A DNA stretch of 64,000 bases from Sphingomonas sp. Root241. GTDB lineage: Bacteria; Pseudomonadota; Alphaproteobacteria; Sphingomonadales; Sphingomonadaceae. Below the pieces are notes generated by a model. The model worked only from the letters and a program-made list of their open reading frames with translations. It searched no databases and had not been told where the DNA came from. Shown in pieces: positions 46,713 through 55,500 of the stretch; positions within the stretch are counted from its first letter, which is position 1; each line of letters opens with the position of its first letter. Position numbers and translations under genes: made by a program. The stretch spans positions 1 through 64,000 of the forward strand of contig NZ_LMIV01000001.1 in assembly GCF_001428865.1 (NCBI RefSeq). Reading direction: 5' to 3'.

Positions 46713-48322
46713 ACCGAGTGCTTGCCCCGCAACCCGACACCGATACGCGCGAATGGTGGCGCGGATCGGTGATCTACCAGATCTATCCGCGCAGCTTCGC
46801 CGATTCGAACGGCGACGGCGTCGGCGACCTGGCGGGCGTGACCGCGCATCTCGATCACGTCGCCTCATTGGGTGTCGACGCAGTGTGGCTGTCGCCCTTC
46901 TTCACCTCGCCGATGCGCGATTTCGGCTACGACATAAGCGATTTCTGCGGCGTCGACCCCGTGTTCGGCACGCTCGCCGATTTCGACGCGCTGATCGCGC
47001 GCGCACACCAGCTGGGGCTGCGCGTGCTGATCGATCAGGTCTATTCGCACAGCTCGGATCAGCACCCCTGGTTTCAGGAGAGCCGCGCCAGCCGCGACAA
47101 TCCCAAGGCCGACTGGTATGTCTGGGCCGATGCCCGGCCCGACGGCTCGCCCCCCAATAACTGGCAATCGGTGTTCGGCGGCCCGGCCTGGACGTGGGAC
47201 GCGCGCCGCGGCCAATATTATCTCCACAATTTCCTGCGCGAGCAGCCCGATCTCAACTTCCACAATCCGGCGGTGCAGGAAGCCGCGCTCGGCGTCGCGC
47301 GCTTCTGGTTCGAACGCGGGGTCGACGGCTTCCGGCTCGATGCGATCAACTTCACGATGCACGATCCCGAGCTGCGCGATAATCCGCCCGCGCCCGACAT
47401 CGGCGCGCCGCGCACCCGCTCGTTCGATTTCCAGCAGCACATCTACAACCAGAGCCACACCGATATCCCGCTTTTCCTCGAAAAGCTGCGTGCTCTGGCG
47501 GACGATTTCGGCGGGCGCTTCACCGTGGCCGAGGTCGGCGGGCCTGCGCCTGAGCCCGAGATGCATCTGTTCACCGAAGGCGAGACCCGGCTCAACAGCG
47601 CCTATGGCTTCAACTTCCTCTATGCCGATCGTCTGACTCCCGCGCTGGTGCAGGGCGCGGTGGCGGGCTGGCCGCATGCGCCCGGGATCGGCTGGCCGAG
47701 CTGGGCCTTCGAGAATCACGATGCGCCCCGCGCGATCTCGCGCTGGATCGCGTCCGAACACGCGGCCGCCTTCGCGCGGCTGAAGATGCTGCTGCTGCTG
47801 TCGCTGCGCGGCAATGCGATCCTCTATTACGGCGAGGAATTGGGGCTCACTCAGGTCGAGATCGGCTTCGAGCATCTCCGCGATCCCGAGGCGATCACCA
47901 ATTGGCCGCTGACCCTGAGCCGCGACGGCGCCCGCACGCCGATGCCGTGGAAGGCCGACGCGCCCCAGCTGGGCTTCACGCAGGGTCGCCCCTGGCTCCC
48001 GCTCGGCCCCGATCACGCCGCGCTGGCAGTCGATCGGCAGGAGGCCGATCCGGAATCGCTCCTCAATCTCACGCGCCGTCTCATCGCATTGCGCCATTCG
48101 AGCCCGGCGCTGATGACCGGATCGATCACGATCCGGCAGGCAGACGAAGCGCTGCTGTTGTTCGAGCGTGAGGCCGGGGGCCAGACCCTGCTCTGCGCGT
48201 TCAACCTCGGCGACAACGCCTTGCCGGCACCCGCGGCGTTGCACGGCCGGCGCGTCGTTCAGGCGATCAACGGCGCCACCCCCGAACTGCTGCCGCCCTT
48301 CGCCGCGCTGATCGCGGAGTAG
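46709..48322 (+). CDS. GH13 alpha-glucosidase
   Basis: A 537-residue protein with no signal peptide, so cytoplasmic. It begins 'WWRGSVIYQIYPRSFADSNG' after a short lead. The blocks are 'LIDQVYSHSSDQHPWF', 'GVDGFRLDAINFTMHD' (nucleophile Asp) and 'FTVAEVGG' (acid/base Glu), with 'AFENHDAPRAISR'. This resembles family GH13_23 alpha-glucosidases, which release glucose from maltose. It completes the locus with the MFS importer. Confidence 0.93.
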   Translation: MNRVLAPQPDTDTREWWRGSVIYQIYPRSFADSNGDGVGDLAGVTAHLDHVASLGVDAVWLSPFFTSPMRDFGYDISDFCGVDPVFGTLADFDALIARAHQLGLRVLIDQVYSHSSDQHPWFQESRASRDNPKADWYVWADARPDGSPPNNWQSVFGGPAWTWDARRGQYYLHNFLREQPDLNFHNPAVQEAALGVARFWFERGVDGFRLDAINFTMHDPELRDNPPAPDIGAPRTRSFDFQQHIYNQSHTDIPLFLEKLRALADDFGGRFTVAEVGGPAPEPEMHLFTEGETRLNSAYGFNFLYADRLTPALVQGAVAGWPHAPGIGWPSWAFENHDAPRAISRWIASEHAAAFARLKMLLLLSLRGNAILYYGEELGLTQVEIGFEHLRDPEAITNWPLTLSRDGARTPMPWKADAPQLGFTQGRPWLPLGPDHAALAVDRQEADPESLLNLTRRLIALRHSSPALMTGSITIRQADEALLLFEREAGGQTLLCAFNLGDNALPAPAALHGRRVVQAINGATPELLPPFAALIAE

Positions 48323-48354
48323 CGGCGCCGGGGGTTTGTCGGGTAGGATGGGCC

Positions 48355-49047
48355 ATGCACATAGCCTTCCTGCTCTTCCCGAACGTCACGCAGCTCGACT
48401 TGACCGGGCCCGCGCAAGTGCTGTCGCGAATGGGCGACGTGAAGCTCGACCTGGTCGCAAAGACGCGGGAACCGGTGGAGACCGATGCGCAATTCGCGCT
48501 TTTGCCCACTGCGACCTTCGCCGAGGTTCAGCGCACCGACATTCTCTGCGTCCCCGGTGGCTTCGGCACGATCGCCGCGATGGAGGATCCCGAAACGCTT
48601 GCCTGGGTCCGGCAGGTTGCCGGGGACGCGCAATGGGTCACCAGCGTCTGCACCGGGTCGCTGATCCTCGCCGCCGCCGGGCTGCTCACCGGCTATCGCG
48701 CCGCCTGCCACTGGGCCTCGCGCGATCAGCTCGCTTTCTTCGGCGCCGAACCGGCGGCTGAACGCGTCGTCTTCGATCGCAACCGCGTCACCGGCGGCGG
48801 CGTCACCGCAGGCATTGATTTCGCACTCGCCCTCACCGCCAGAATACGTGGCGAGGACCATGCGAGATTCGTCCAGCTCAGCCTCGAATATGATCCCGCG
48901 CCGCCCTTCGACAGCGGTTCTCCCGAACGTGCCGATCCGGCGACGCTCGCGCGCTACCATGCGATGGTCGAGAAATTCGCGCCCGGCCGCGAGGAAAAAG
49001 TGCGCGCGATCGCAGCGCGGCTGGCGGAGGCGCGATCCGACAGCTAA
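48355..49047 (+). CDS. DJ-1/PfpI-family protein (isonitrile-hydratase-like)
   Basis: A 230-residue protein. The nucleophile elbow 'SVCTGSLILAAAGLLTG' carries the Cys, and 'ACHWASRDQLAFFGAEP' follows, a layout close to isonitrile hydratase and to the N-terminal domain of GATase-type AraC regulators, but here with no HTH. The activity is uncertain. It lies 32 bp after the alpha-glucosidase and may be co-transcribed by read-through. Confidence 0.82.
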   Translation: MHIAFLLFPNVTQLDLTGPAQVLSRMGDVKLDLVAKTREPVETDAQFALLPTATFAEVQRTDILCVPGGFGTIAAMEDPETLAWVRQVAGDAQWVTSVCTGSLILAAAGLLTGYRAACHWASRDQLAFFGAEPAAERVVFDRNRVTGGGVTAGIDFALALTARIRGEDHARFVQLSLEYDPAPPFDSGSPERADPATLARYHAMVEKFAPGREEKVRAIAARLAEARSDS

Positions 49048-49057
49048 GCGACCTGCC

Positions 49058-49864
49058 ATGCCCGATACACTGATGATGAACGACGGCCGCACGATCCCCG
49101 CGATCGGTTTCGGTACCTATCTGGTCCCCAATGACGACGCCGAGCGGATCACCCGCGAAGGACTCGAGGTCGGCTACAAGTTGGTCGATACCGCCGCCTT
49201 CTACGGCAACGAGACCGGTGTCGCTGCCGGCCTGGGCGGGCGAGACGACGTGTTCGTCACAACCAAGCTGTGGCGCAGCGACATGGGGTTCGATTCGGCG
49301 CTGCGGGCGTTCGACCAGAGTCTCGAACGGCTCGGGCGCGATCATGTCGACCTTTATCTGATCCACTGGCCGATGCCGTCGCTCGGCAACTATGTCGAGA
49401 CATGGAAGGCGCTGGTGCGGCTGCGCGACGAGGGGCGGGCCAAGTCGATCGGCGTGTCGAACTTCGGTGCCGACAATCTGCGCGCGATCATCGACGCGAC
49501 CGGCGTGGCGCCGGCACTCAACCAGGTGGAGCTTCATCCGGGCTTCCAGCAGCGCGCGCTGCGCGAATTCCACGCCGCGCACGGCATCCTGACCCAGAGC
49601 TGGGCGCCGTTGGGGCAGGGGACGATGCTCGGACATCCCGGGATCGTCCGCATCGCCGAAGCGCGGGGTTGCACGCCCGCGCAGGCGATCCTCGCCTGGC
49701 ATCTGCATCACGGGCTAGCGGTGATTCCCAAGGCCTCGGCGCGCGAGCGGCTCGCCGCCAATCTCGCGGCGGGCAGCGTGACGCTCGAACCCGAGGACAT
49801 GGCCGCGATCGACACGCTCGACGATCCCGCCGGCCGGCTGGGGCCGGACCCCGCCAAGCTTTAG
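49058..49864 (+). CDS. Aldo/keto reductase
   Basis: A 268-residue TIM-barrel oxidoreductase. 'VDTAAFYGNETGV' holds Asp and Tyr, 'FVTTKLW' the Lys, and 'VDLYLIHWPMPS' the His of the catalytic tetrad. 'VIPKASARERLAANLAA' is the NADPH-binding loop. It resembles 2,5-diketo-gluconate reductase-like enzymes. It lies 10 bp after the DJ-1 gene. Confidence 0.92.
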   Translation: MPDTLMMNDGRTIPAIGFGTYLVPNDDAERITREGLEVGYKLVDTAAFYGNETGVAAGLGGRDDVFVTTKLWRSDMGFDSALRAFDQSLERLGRDHVDLYLIHWPMPSLGNYVETWKALVRLRDEGRAKSIGVSNFGADNLRAIIDATGVAPALNQVELHPGFQQRALREFHAAHGILTQSWAPLGQGTMLGHPGIVRIAEARGCTPAQAILAWHLHHGLAVIPKASARERLAANLAAGSVTLEPEDMAAIDTLDDPAGRLGPDPAKL

Positions 49865-50487
49865 CCGACCGCCTTCGCCGCTCCTCTAAGATCTTCCACG
49901 AAAGCGGCGAATTCGTCCTCGGCGCGGCTCTTGTCGGGCATGCGCAACAGGAAGCTGGGGTGGATCGTCACCCAGCCCAGCCCCCCCTCGGCGAGCTCGA
50001 TCGCCTTGCCCCGCGTGCCACTGATCGTCACGACCTTGCCCAGCATCTGCCGCGCCGCGGTGGCGCCCAGCGCGACAGTCATTGCGGGCTTCACCAGTAG
50101 CCGCTCCTGCTCGTACCACCAGCGGCACGCCTGGATCTCGCCGGCATCGGGCTTCGAATGGATCCGCCTCTTGCCGCGCGGCTCGAACTTGAAATGCTTG
50201 ACCGCGTTGGTGACGTAGACGCGCCCGCGATCGATTCCCGCCGCGCCGATCGCCTTGTCGAATATCTGCCCGGCGGGCCCCACGAACGGTCGCCCGGCAA
50301 GGTCCTCCTGATCGCCCGGCTGCTCGCCGACGAACATCATCCGCGCATCGATCGGCCCCTCGCCGAATACCGTCTGCGTCGCATGCTTGTACAGATGGCA
50401 GCGCGTACAGCTCGCCGCCTCGGCGCGCAGCGCTTCCCAGGCCGTTTCGATGTTGCCGCCGATCGAGTTTCGCGCCGTCCGCACCAT
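49861..50487 (-). CDS. udgX: UdgX-family uracil-DNA-binding protein
   Basis: A 208-residue iron-sulfur uracil-DNA glycosylase-fold protein. Cys27 and Cys30 in 'SCTRCHLYKHATQTVFGEG' begin the cluster. 'GEQPGDQEDLAGRPFVGPAG' is motif A. 'GKRRIH' at residues 105-110 is the UdgX-specific loop; in Mycobacterium smegmatis UdgX the matching His forms a covalent bond with uracil-containing DNA. The C-terminal motif is 'HPSFLLRMPD'. It may mark or protect uracil sites. The stop overlaps the convergent aldo/keto reductase. Confidence 0.92.
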   Translation of the reverse strand: MVRTARNSIGGNIETAWEALRAEAASCTRCHLYKHATQTVFGEGPIDARMMFVGEQPGDQEDLAGRPFVGPAGQIFDKAIGAAGIDRGRVYVTNAVKHFKFEPRGKRRIHSKPDAGEIQACRWWYEQERLLVKPAMTVALGATAARQMLGKVVTISGTRGKAIELAEGGLGWVTIHPSFLLRMPDKSRAEDEFAAFVEDLRGAAKAVG

Positions 50488-50517
50488 GCTTGCCTCCCGT
50501 GTCCGGGCATCCGCTCC

Positions 50518-51537
50518 CTAACGCACGGGGGCGGATTTCGGCATCTCCACGATCCACTCGCGGACAAGTGCGATGCCTTCCTTGTGGACGGTGGCGCGGC
50601 CGAGCTCGGGCATGGCGATCCCCGGATCGGTGCTCTCCATCCGATAGATCAGGATCGAGGCGTCGGGAGCGCCCGGCTGAATCGCGAAGTCGCGATCGCC
50701 GCTGCCGCGTCCTGCCGCGACTGGGCGCTTGAGGATGCCGAGCGCGCCAGGGTCGCGCTGGCGCCAGTCGAGGAACAGGCCCGAATTCGAGGCGGCACCG
50801 GCAGGGTTGTGGCAATGCGCGCAATTGATCTCGAGATAGGCCCGGGCGCGGGCCTCGACCGGCGCGGCGCGGTCATCCCAGCGGGCGATGCGCGGCGCGT
50901 CGGGCGGCAGCCGGTCGAGCATGCCGGCGGCGAGCAGCCTCTCGAGCTGGCCGTTATGGTTGAGGTAGCGCGCCTTGACGCCGATCGGTGTCACCCGGCC
51001 ACCCAGCGCGTGGCAGTCCTTGCACTGGTTCTGGTTGGGCACCGCATAGCTGATACTGCGCGACATGCCCGAGGGATCGGTGAAGGTCACCGGGATTCGC
51101 GTGCCGGCGCGCTTCAGGTCCGCGTCGGTGCCTGCGGCGTTCCAGACATAGGGAAGCGCCACCCAGCCGCTCGCGCGGTGGAGCAGCAGCCGCGTCTCGA
51201 GCGGCTTGAATACGCCGCCCGCGCGATAGCCGAAGGTCTTGACCAATGCGGCGCCCACCGGAAGGTCGAACGCCTTGTCGGGATCATAGCGAGCCTGCGC
51301 GCCCTCTGGCAGATAGAGGTAACGCTCCTTCTCGGCGTAATCGGAGAAGAGCGCGGTCTCGAGATCGTAGCGAACCATCCGTGCGGCGGGGGTGCGCGTC
51401 GCAAGGTCGGTGAACAGTCCGAATTCGGAGAGATGTACGGGTAGGTCCTCGCCGGTGATCGCCGCGTCATTAACGCCATCGGCCCGCGCGAACAGCGCCG
51501 CGAACAGCAGTGCCGCGGCGCTCAGCAATGCTTTCAC
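50518..51537 (-). CDS. Di-haem c-type cytochrome (SO2930-like)
   Basis: A 339-residue periplasmic protein with a GTG start and a signal peptide ending 'LFARA'. Two haem sites are seen: 'QCKDCHALGG' and 'NCAHCHNPAGA'. It matches the conserved pair of hypothetical families (SO2930 cytochrome and SO2929 beta-helix) found together in marine and soil proteobacteria. Its start overlaps the beta-helix gene's stop (GTGA). Function unknown. Confidence 0.85.
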   Translation of the reverse strand: MKALLSAAALLFAALFARADGVNDAAITGEDLPVHLSEFGLFTDLATRTPAARMVRYDLETALFSDYAEKERYLYLPEGAQARYDPDKAFDLPVGAALVKTFGYRAGGVFKPLETRLLLHRASGWVALPYVWNAAGTDADLKRAGTRIPVTFTDPSGMSRSISYAVPNQNQCKDCHALGGRVTPIGVKARYLNHNGQLERLLAAGMLDRLPPDAPRIARWDDRAAPVEARARAYLEINCAHCHNPAGAASNSGLFLDWRQRDPGALGILKRPVAAGRGSGDRDFAIQPGAPDASILIYRMESTDPGIAMPELGRATVHKEGIALVREWIVEMPKSAPVR

Positions 51538-52724
51538 TTGGCCGCGGCCTCCATCGCCGGGGGCAAGGTCACCACGCCGAGCGGCGGGGGAATCTCTTCG
51601 CGAAGCTTGACCGGCTGCGGCTTGGCGGTCTCGATCCCCGCGCCGAGCGCGAGACCGAGCGACAGTACCGGCACCTGATTGTCGCCGGTCAGGTCCACTG
51701 CGTCGCCGCCGGTGCCGTCCCAGAAGATCGGCGGCAAAATGCCTCCCAGCGCCTTGGCGAGCTCGGCGCTCCCCGGCATCGCCGGCGCGAAGCCGGCGCG
51801 GCCGTGCCGGTTGGCGGCGAGATGGATATGGCGCGGAAGCGGGTTGTAGCCCTTGTCGTCGAAGGGCTGGCGATAGGCGATGACCATGATGTTGGCGGTG
51901 CCGTTGCCGGCCAGATCGTTGCCGGTGACCGTGACGTTGTTCGCGGCCATGATCAGCACGCCGGTGCCGGTGGGCACCGTCGCGACGATGTTGCCCTTGG
52001 GCGCGAAATTGGGCGTGTCGTTGTCGACCACCTTGTTGCCGCTCACCGTCACCCAGCCCGCGCCGCGCCGGGGCAGTGCCGGCAAGTCGAACACCAGGAT
52101 GCCGCCGGTATTGTGGGTGACCAGATTGCCGGTCACGTCGGCATGGCCGCTATTTTCGATCTCGATCCCCGCGACATTGTGCGTCGCGATCGAATTGCGG
52201 ACGATGATCCGGTCGGACTGGCCGACATAGATGCCCGCATCCGACGCGCCCTTCACCAGGACTCCGTCGATCAGCACGTCGCTGCTCTCGACCGGATAGA
52301 CGCCATATGCGCCATTGGTCGCCTTCGGGCCGCCGGTCCATTCGACGCGGATGTCCTTGTAGACGATCCGATCGGCGCCCTTGGACTTGATCCCGTCGCC
52401 CTTGCTGTCCTCCACCGCGAAACCGCGCAGCACGACATCGTCCGACGTGACGAGGAGTCCCTCACCGGCGCCGAGCTGTCCCTTGAAGCTGAGGATGGTC
52501 TTGTCGGGACCGGCACCGCGCACCGTCACGCGGTCGACATCGAGGCTGAGTCCGTCGGTGAGTTCGAAGCGGCCCGCGCCGATCCGCACAATACTCCCCG
52601 GCTTCGCCTCGATCAGGGCGGCCTGCAGCCGCTCCTGGGCATTTGCGCCGGGCTCCACGGTCACGGTCTGCGCCGCCGCCGGGCCGGCAGCCAGCACGGC
52701 CGCGAGCGTCCAGTATCGCTTCAT
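51534..52724 (-). CDS. Parallel beta-helix protein (SO2929-like)
   Basis: A 396-residue exported protein (signal peptide ending 'AGPAAAQ'). It has many right-handed beta-helix turns ('VTVRGAGPDKTILSF', 'NHTGG'-type, 'NNVTVTGNDLAGNG') like pectate-lyase or alginate-epimerase folds. It is always found with the di-haem cytochrome in other genomes that I recall. Substrate is unknown; polysaccharide binding is a guess from the fold. Confidence 0.83.
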   Translation of the reverse strand: MKRYWTLAAVLAAGPAAAQTVTVEPGANAQERLQAALIEAKPGSIVRIGAGRFELTDGLSLDVDRVTVRGAGPDKTILSFKGQLGAGEGLLVTSDDVVLRGFAVEDSKGDGIKSKGADRIVYKDIRVEWTGGPKATNGAYGVYPVESSDVLIDGVLVKGASDAGIYVGQSDRIIVRNSIATHNVAGIEIENSGHADVTGNLVTHNTGGILVFDLPALPRRGAGWVTVSGNKVVDNDTPNFAPKGNIVATVPTGTGVLIMAANNVTVTGNDLAGNGTANIMVIAYRQPFDDKGYNPLPRHIHLAANRHGRAGFAPAMPGSAELAKALGGILPPIFWDGTGGDAVDLTGDNQVPVLSLGLALGAGIETAKPQPVKLREEIPPPLGVVTLPPAMEAAAK

Positions 52725-52790
52725 CCTGCTCTCCCATCTTCATTTTTGGGGCATGATAATCAGGGCGAAGCGAATTGACACCCTTGTTAA

Positions 52791-53153
52791 TTAACCGGGT
52801 TCGGCGACGTGGCAGACGAACTCGACCAGCCGTCCGTCGGGATCGCGGAGATAGCCGGCATAGTAATTCGGGTGAATGTGCGGGGCGAGCGCGGGCGCCC
52901 GGTCCAGCGTCAGCCCCGCAGCGCGGCCGGCATCGTAGATCCGGTCCACCATCGCGCGATCGGGCGCGGCAAAGGCGAAATGCACGTCCGACGGCGTGCC
53001 CTCGACGAGGAACAGGTCGAGCGCATCGTCATTGCCGAAACCCTTGGCGTCGCCATCGACCTTCTGGGTGTAGCCAAGCGGGCCGAGCGCCTGGGCATAG
53101 AAGGACAGGCTTTCGGCCATGCGCGACGTGCGGATTTCGATATGGTCGATCAT
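52791..53153 (-). CDS. VOC-family (glyoxalase-like) protein
   Basis: A 120-residue single-domain protein: 'MIDHIEIRTSRMAESLSFYA' at the start, 'HFAFAAPDRAMVDRIYDAG' in the middle and 'YLRDPDGRLVEFVCHV' at the end. The ribosome site aaggag precedes the chosen ATG. These proteins bind metal and small molecules; activity is unassigned. It is divergent from the Lrp regulator and may be its target. Confidence 0.88.
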   Translation of the reverse strand: MIDHIEIRTSRMAESLSFYAQALGPLGYTQKVDGDAKGFGNDDALDLFLVEGTPSDVHFAFAAPDRAMVDRIYDAGRAAGLTLDRAPALAPHIHPNYYAGYLRDPDGRLVEFVCHVAEPG

Positions 53154-53203
53154 CGGGGGGCTCCTTGAAGAACGCACGGAGAGAGATAAGGGCGGCGTGC
53201 GCT

Positions 53204-53247
53204 GGATTCCGGCGAAATGGCGGGACAAAATGGCGGATTTCGGCGAA
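53204..53247. promoter_or_regulatory. Direct repeats in the VOC-Lrp divergent promoter region
   Basis: The sequences ggattccggcgaa (53204-53216) and ggatttcggcgaa (53235-53247) differ at one base and are 31 bp apart, close to three helical turns. Evenly phased sites suit binding by an Lrp-type oligomer. Confidence 0.5.
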
Positions 53248-53269
53248 GGTTGACGCTAGAGTGACGGCG

Positions 53270-53749
53270 ATGGCCCGATCCGACCTCGACGCGTTCGACC
53301 GCAAGCTCCTCACCCTCGTCCAGCACGACGCGGCGCGCACCGCAGATGCGCTCGCCGAGGAAGTCGGGCTCTCGCCCTCCGCCGTGCTGCGCCGGCTCAA
53401 GCGGCTGCGCGACGACGGCGTCATCGTCGCCACCGCCGCGGTGGTCGATCCGCTCAAGGTGGGAAAGCCGAACTTCTTCCTCGCCGCGCTCGAGATCGAG
53501 CGCGAGCGGCCCGAGCTGATCGCGCGCCTGCGCCAATGGCTCGCCGCCGAGCCGTGGATCCAGCAGGTCTACTACGTCACCGGCACCGCCGATTTCGTGC
53601 TGGTGGTAGTCGCGCCCGATGTCGGTGCGTATGACACGCTGATGAGCCGGCTGATGGGCGACAATCCGAACGTTCGCCGCTTCACCACCAATGTCGCGCT
53701 GGGGGTAGGCAAGCGCAGCCTGTTCGTGCCCGTACAGCTTGAGGACTGA
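53270..53749 (+). CDS. Lrp/AsnC-family transcriptional regulator
   Basis: A 159-residue protein. The HTH is 'RTADALAEEVGLSPSAVLRR' and the ligand-binding RAM domain includes 'VYYVTGTADFVLVVVAPDV'. Lrp proteins sense amino acids and often control a divergent gene; the VOC gene shares its upstream region. A longer frame upstream was rejected because the Met at 53270 starts the domain. Confidence 0.93.
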   Translation: MARSDLDAFDRKLLTLVQHDAARTADALAEEVGLSPSAVLRRLKRLRDDGVIVATAAVVDPLKVGKPNFFLAALEIERERPELIARLRQWLAAEPWIQQVYYVTGTADFVLVVVAPDVGAYDTLMSRLMGDNPNVRRFTTNVALGVGKRSLFVPVQLED

Positions 53750-53816
53750 GGCTTATCGACATTCGACAAGCAGTCGGCATGGACGCCGTTGGTCGCGCGC
53801 GATAAGCAGCCGGGCC

Positions 53817-55034
53817 ATGGGTTGGGCTCTTCCACGCGATGTGAACTGGCGCGTGGCGTGGCTGTGGATCGCGCTAACCCTTACCATCGGCGCTGGCTGG
53901 CTGTTCAAGGGGCATTGCGTGCCCGGCGGCTGGACCGATGCCGAGCAATATACCACCGGCTGCTATAACGACGTGATGCCCTTTTGGCACGGGCGTGGCG
54001 TGGCCGAGGGCAAGATACCCTATTTCCAGGCGCAGATGGAATATCCGGTGCTCACCGGCGCGCAGATCTGGGTTGAGGGGACCGCGACGCGATTGCTGTT
54101 CGGCGAGCGCGCGCGTGATGGCCATTTTCTCGGTGTCGTAGTGGTAGCCAACGGATTGCTCGCGGCTCTGGTGCTCAAGCTGTTCCTGCAAGCGGGGATG
54201 GATCGGCGAAGGCTATGGGCGTGGGCGCTGGCGCCGCCTCTGATCCTCTATATCGGGCATAATTGGGATATGGCTGCGGCGGCACTCGCGGTCGGCGCGC
54301 TTCTGCTCGCGCGCGAAGGGCGGCTGGTGCCCGCGGCGGCGGCGGCGGGGCTCGGCACCGCGGCCAAGCTGTTCCCGGTGCTCGCATTGCCGTTGATCGG
54401 ACTGAGCGCGCTGTTCGGTGACGCCCGGCCCTGGCGCGAGCGGCTGCTCCGTGCCGCGGCGCTGTCGGCGGCGGCGATCGGGGCATGGGGGCTGGTCAAT
54501 CTGCCGGTCGCCTGGTTCGCGCCAGAGAACTGGAGCGAATTCTATCGCTTCTCGCAGGAACGTCAGGGCACGGCGGCGGCGAGCTGGGAAATCTTCTCCA
54601 ACATGGGCTGGTGGTTCACCTGGATCGAGCAGCGCAACCTTTATGCCGCGATCGGCTTCGTGGTGGGCGCGGCGCTGATCGTCGGGCTCGGCTGGCGCAA
54701 GCATCGAACCCACCTCTGGGTGCTGCTCACGCCGGTGCTCGCCTGGTTCATGCTGACCAACAAGGTCTATTCGCCGCAATTCGACCTGTGGCTCTACCCG
54801 CTGCTGCTGATGACCGCGCCGCGATTATGGCCCGTTGCGCTATTCGTGCTGGGCGACGTGGCCGCCTATTTCGCCGAATTCTGGTGGTTCGCCGGGAACG
54901 AACATGCCTGGCCCGCCGCGACTACCACCCATATCGCGATCGCCGCCGGCTTTCGCGCCGCGGCGATGCTGTGGATCATCGGCGAATGCGTACTGCGCGA
55001 TCCGCCCGCGTGGCTGGTACGCCGCCCGGGCTGA
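53817..55034 (+). CDS. DUF2029 / GT87-like polytopic membrane protein
   Basis: A 405-residue protein with about ten membrane segments and a GT-C-like layout. The first loop has 'GWTDAEQYTTGCYNDVM' with an Asp-rich acceptor-type region and 'KIPYFQAQMEYPVLTGAQ', similar to polyprenyl-phosphate-dependent mannosyltransferases. The sugar and acceptor are unknown. It starts 67 bp after the Lrp gene. Confidence 0.78.
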   Translation: MGWALPRDVNWRVAWLWIALTLTIGAGWLFKGHCVPGGWTDAEQYTTGCYNDVMPFWHGRGVAEGKIPYFQAQMEYPVLTGAQIWVEGTATRLLFGERARDGHFLGVVVVANGLLAALVLKLFLQAGMDRRRLWAWALAPPLILYIGHNWDMAAAALAVGALLLAREGRLVPAAAAAGLGTAAKLFPVLALPLIGLSALFGDARPWRERLLRAAALSAAAIGAWGLVNLPVAWFAPENWSEFYRFSQERQGTAAASWEIFSNMGWWFTWIEQRNLYAAIGFVVGAALIVGLGWRKHRTHLWVLLTPVLAWFMLTNKVYSPQFDLWLYPLLLMTAPRLWPVALFVLGDVAAYFAEFWWFAGNEHAWPAATTTHIAIAAGFRAAAMLWIIGECVLRDPPAWLVRRPG

Positions 55035-55041
55035 GGCTGCG

Positions 55042-55452
55042 TCAGGGCAGCGGCAGGTTCGACGCTTCTTCCCGGCGCGCCCGCGTCTCGGCGCGCGCGC
55101 GGGTGGCCTGGCGCACGAAGCATCCGGTCGAGCCGCCGGGGCCCACCGTCGAGCAACTGCCGACGCCGCCCGTCCGGCCCGTGTCCAGCGCATCCTCCGA
55201 ACGCACTGCCCAGCTTTCGCTCGCCTGCGGCCGGCCGGGCTGTTCGCGCAGCGACTGGGGGATGCGGAAGCGCTCGCTCTCGTCGAGCCGCTGGCACACG
55301 ACGATTTCCTCGCCATTGTCGTTGGTCGGGCATTTGTCGTTGCCATAGATGAGCAGGACGCCGTTCTGCGCGGCATTTTGCGCCTGTGCGGCCGGTACCA
55401 GCAGGGGCGCTGCGGCAAGCCCTGCCACGATCACGATCCGCTTGAGCATCAT
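55042..55452 (-). CDS. Hypothetical exported protein
   Basis: A 136-residue protein with a signal peptide ('LVPAAQAQ'). The mature part has four Cys residues ('DKCPTND', 'IVVCQRL', 'GSCSTVG', 'GCFVRQ'), which could make two disulfides. I do not recognise the family; similar short exported proteins are common in sphingomonads. It is convergent with the DUF2029 gene, 7 bp apart. Confidence 0.72.
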   Translation of the reverse strand: MMLKRIVIVAGLAAAPLLVPAAQAQNAAQNGVLLIYGNDKCPTNDNGEEIVVCQRLDESERFRIPQSLREQPGRPQASESWAVRSEDALDTGRTGGVGSCSTVGPGGSTGCFVRQATRARAETRARREEASNLPLP

Positions 55453-55500
55453 GCTGTCTCCTCGCGCCTGTCCTGGCGCCTCAACGCCTGACCCGGCCTG

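Noticed and set aside
49886..50824. A 312-codon minus-strand frame overlapping udgX and the cytochrome gene
   Set aside because: The true udgX frame has all family motifs; this frame is Arg-rich and out of phase with both real genes.
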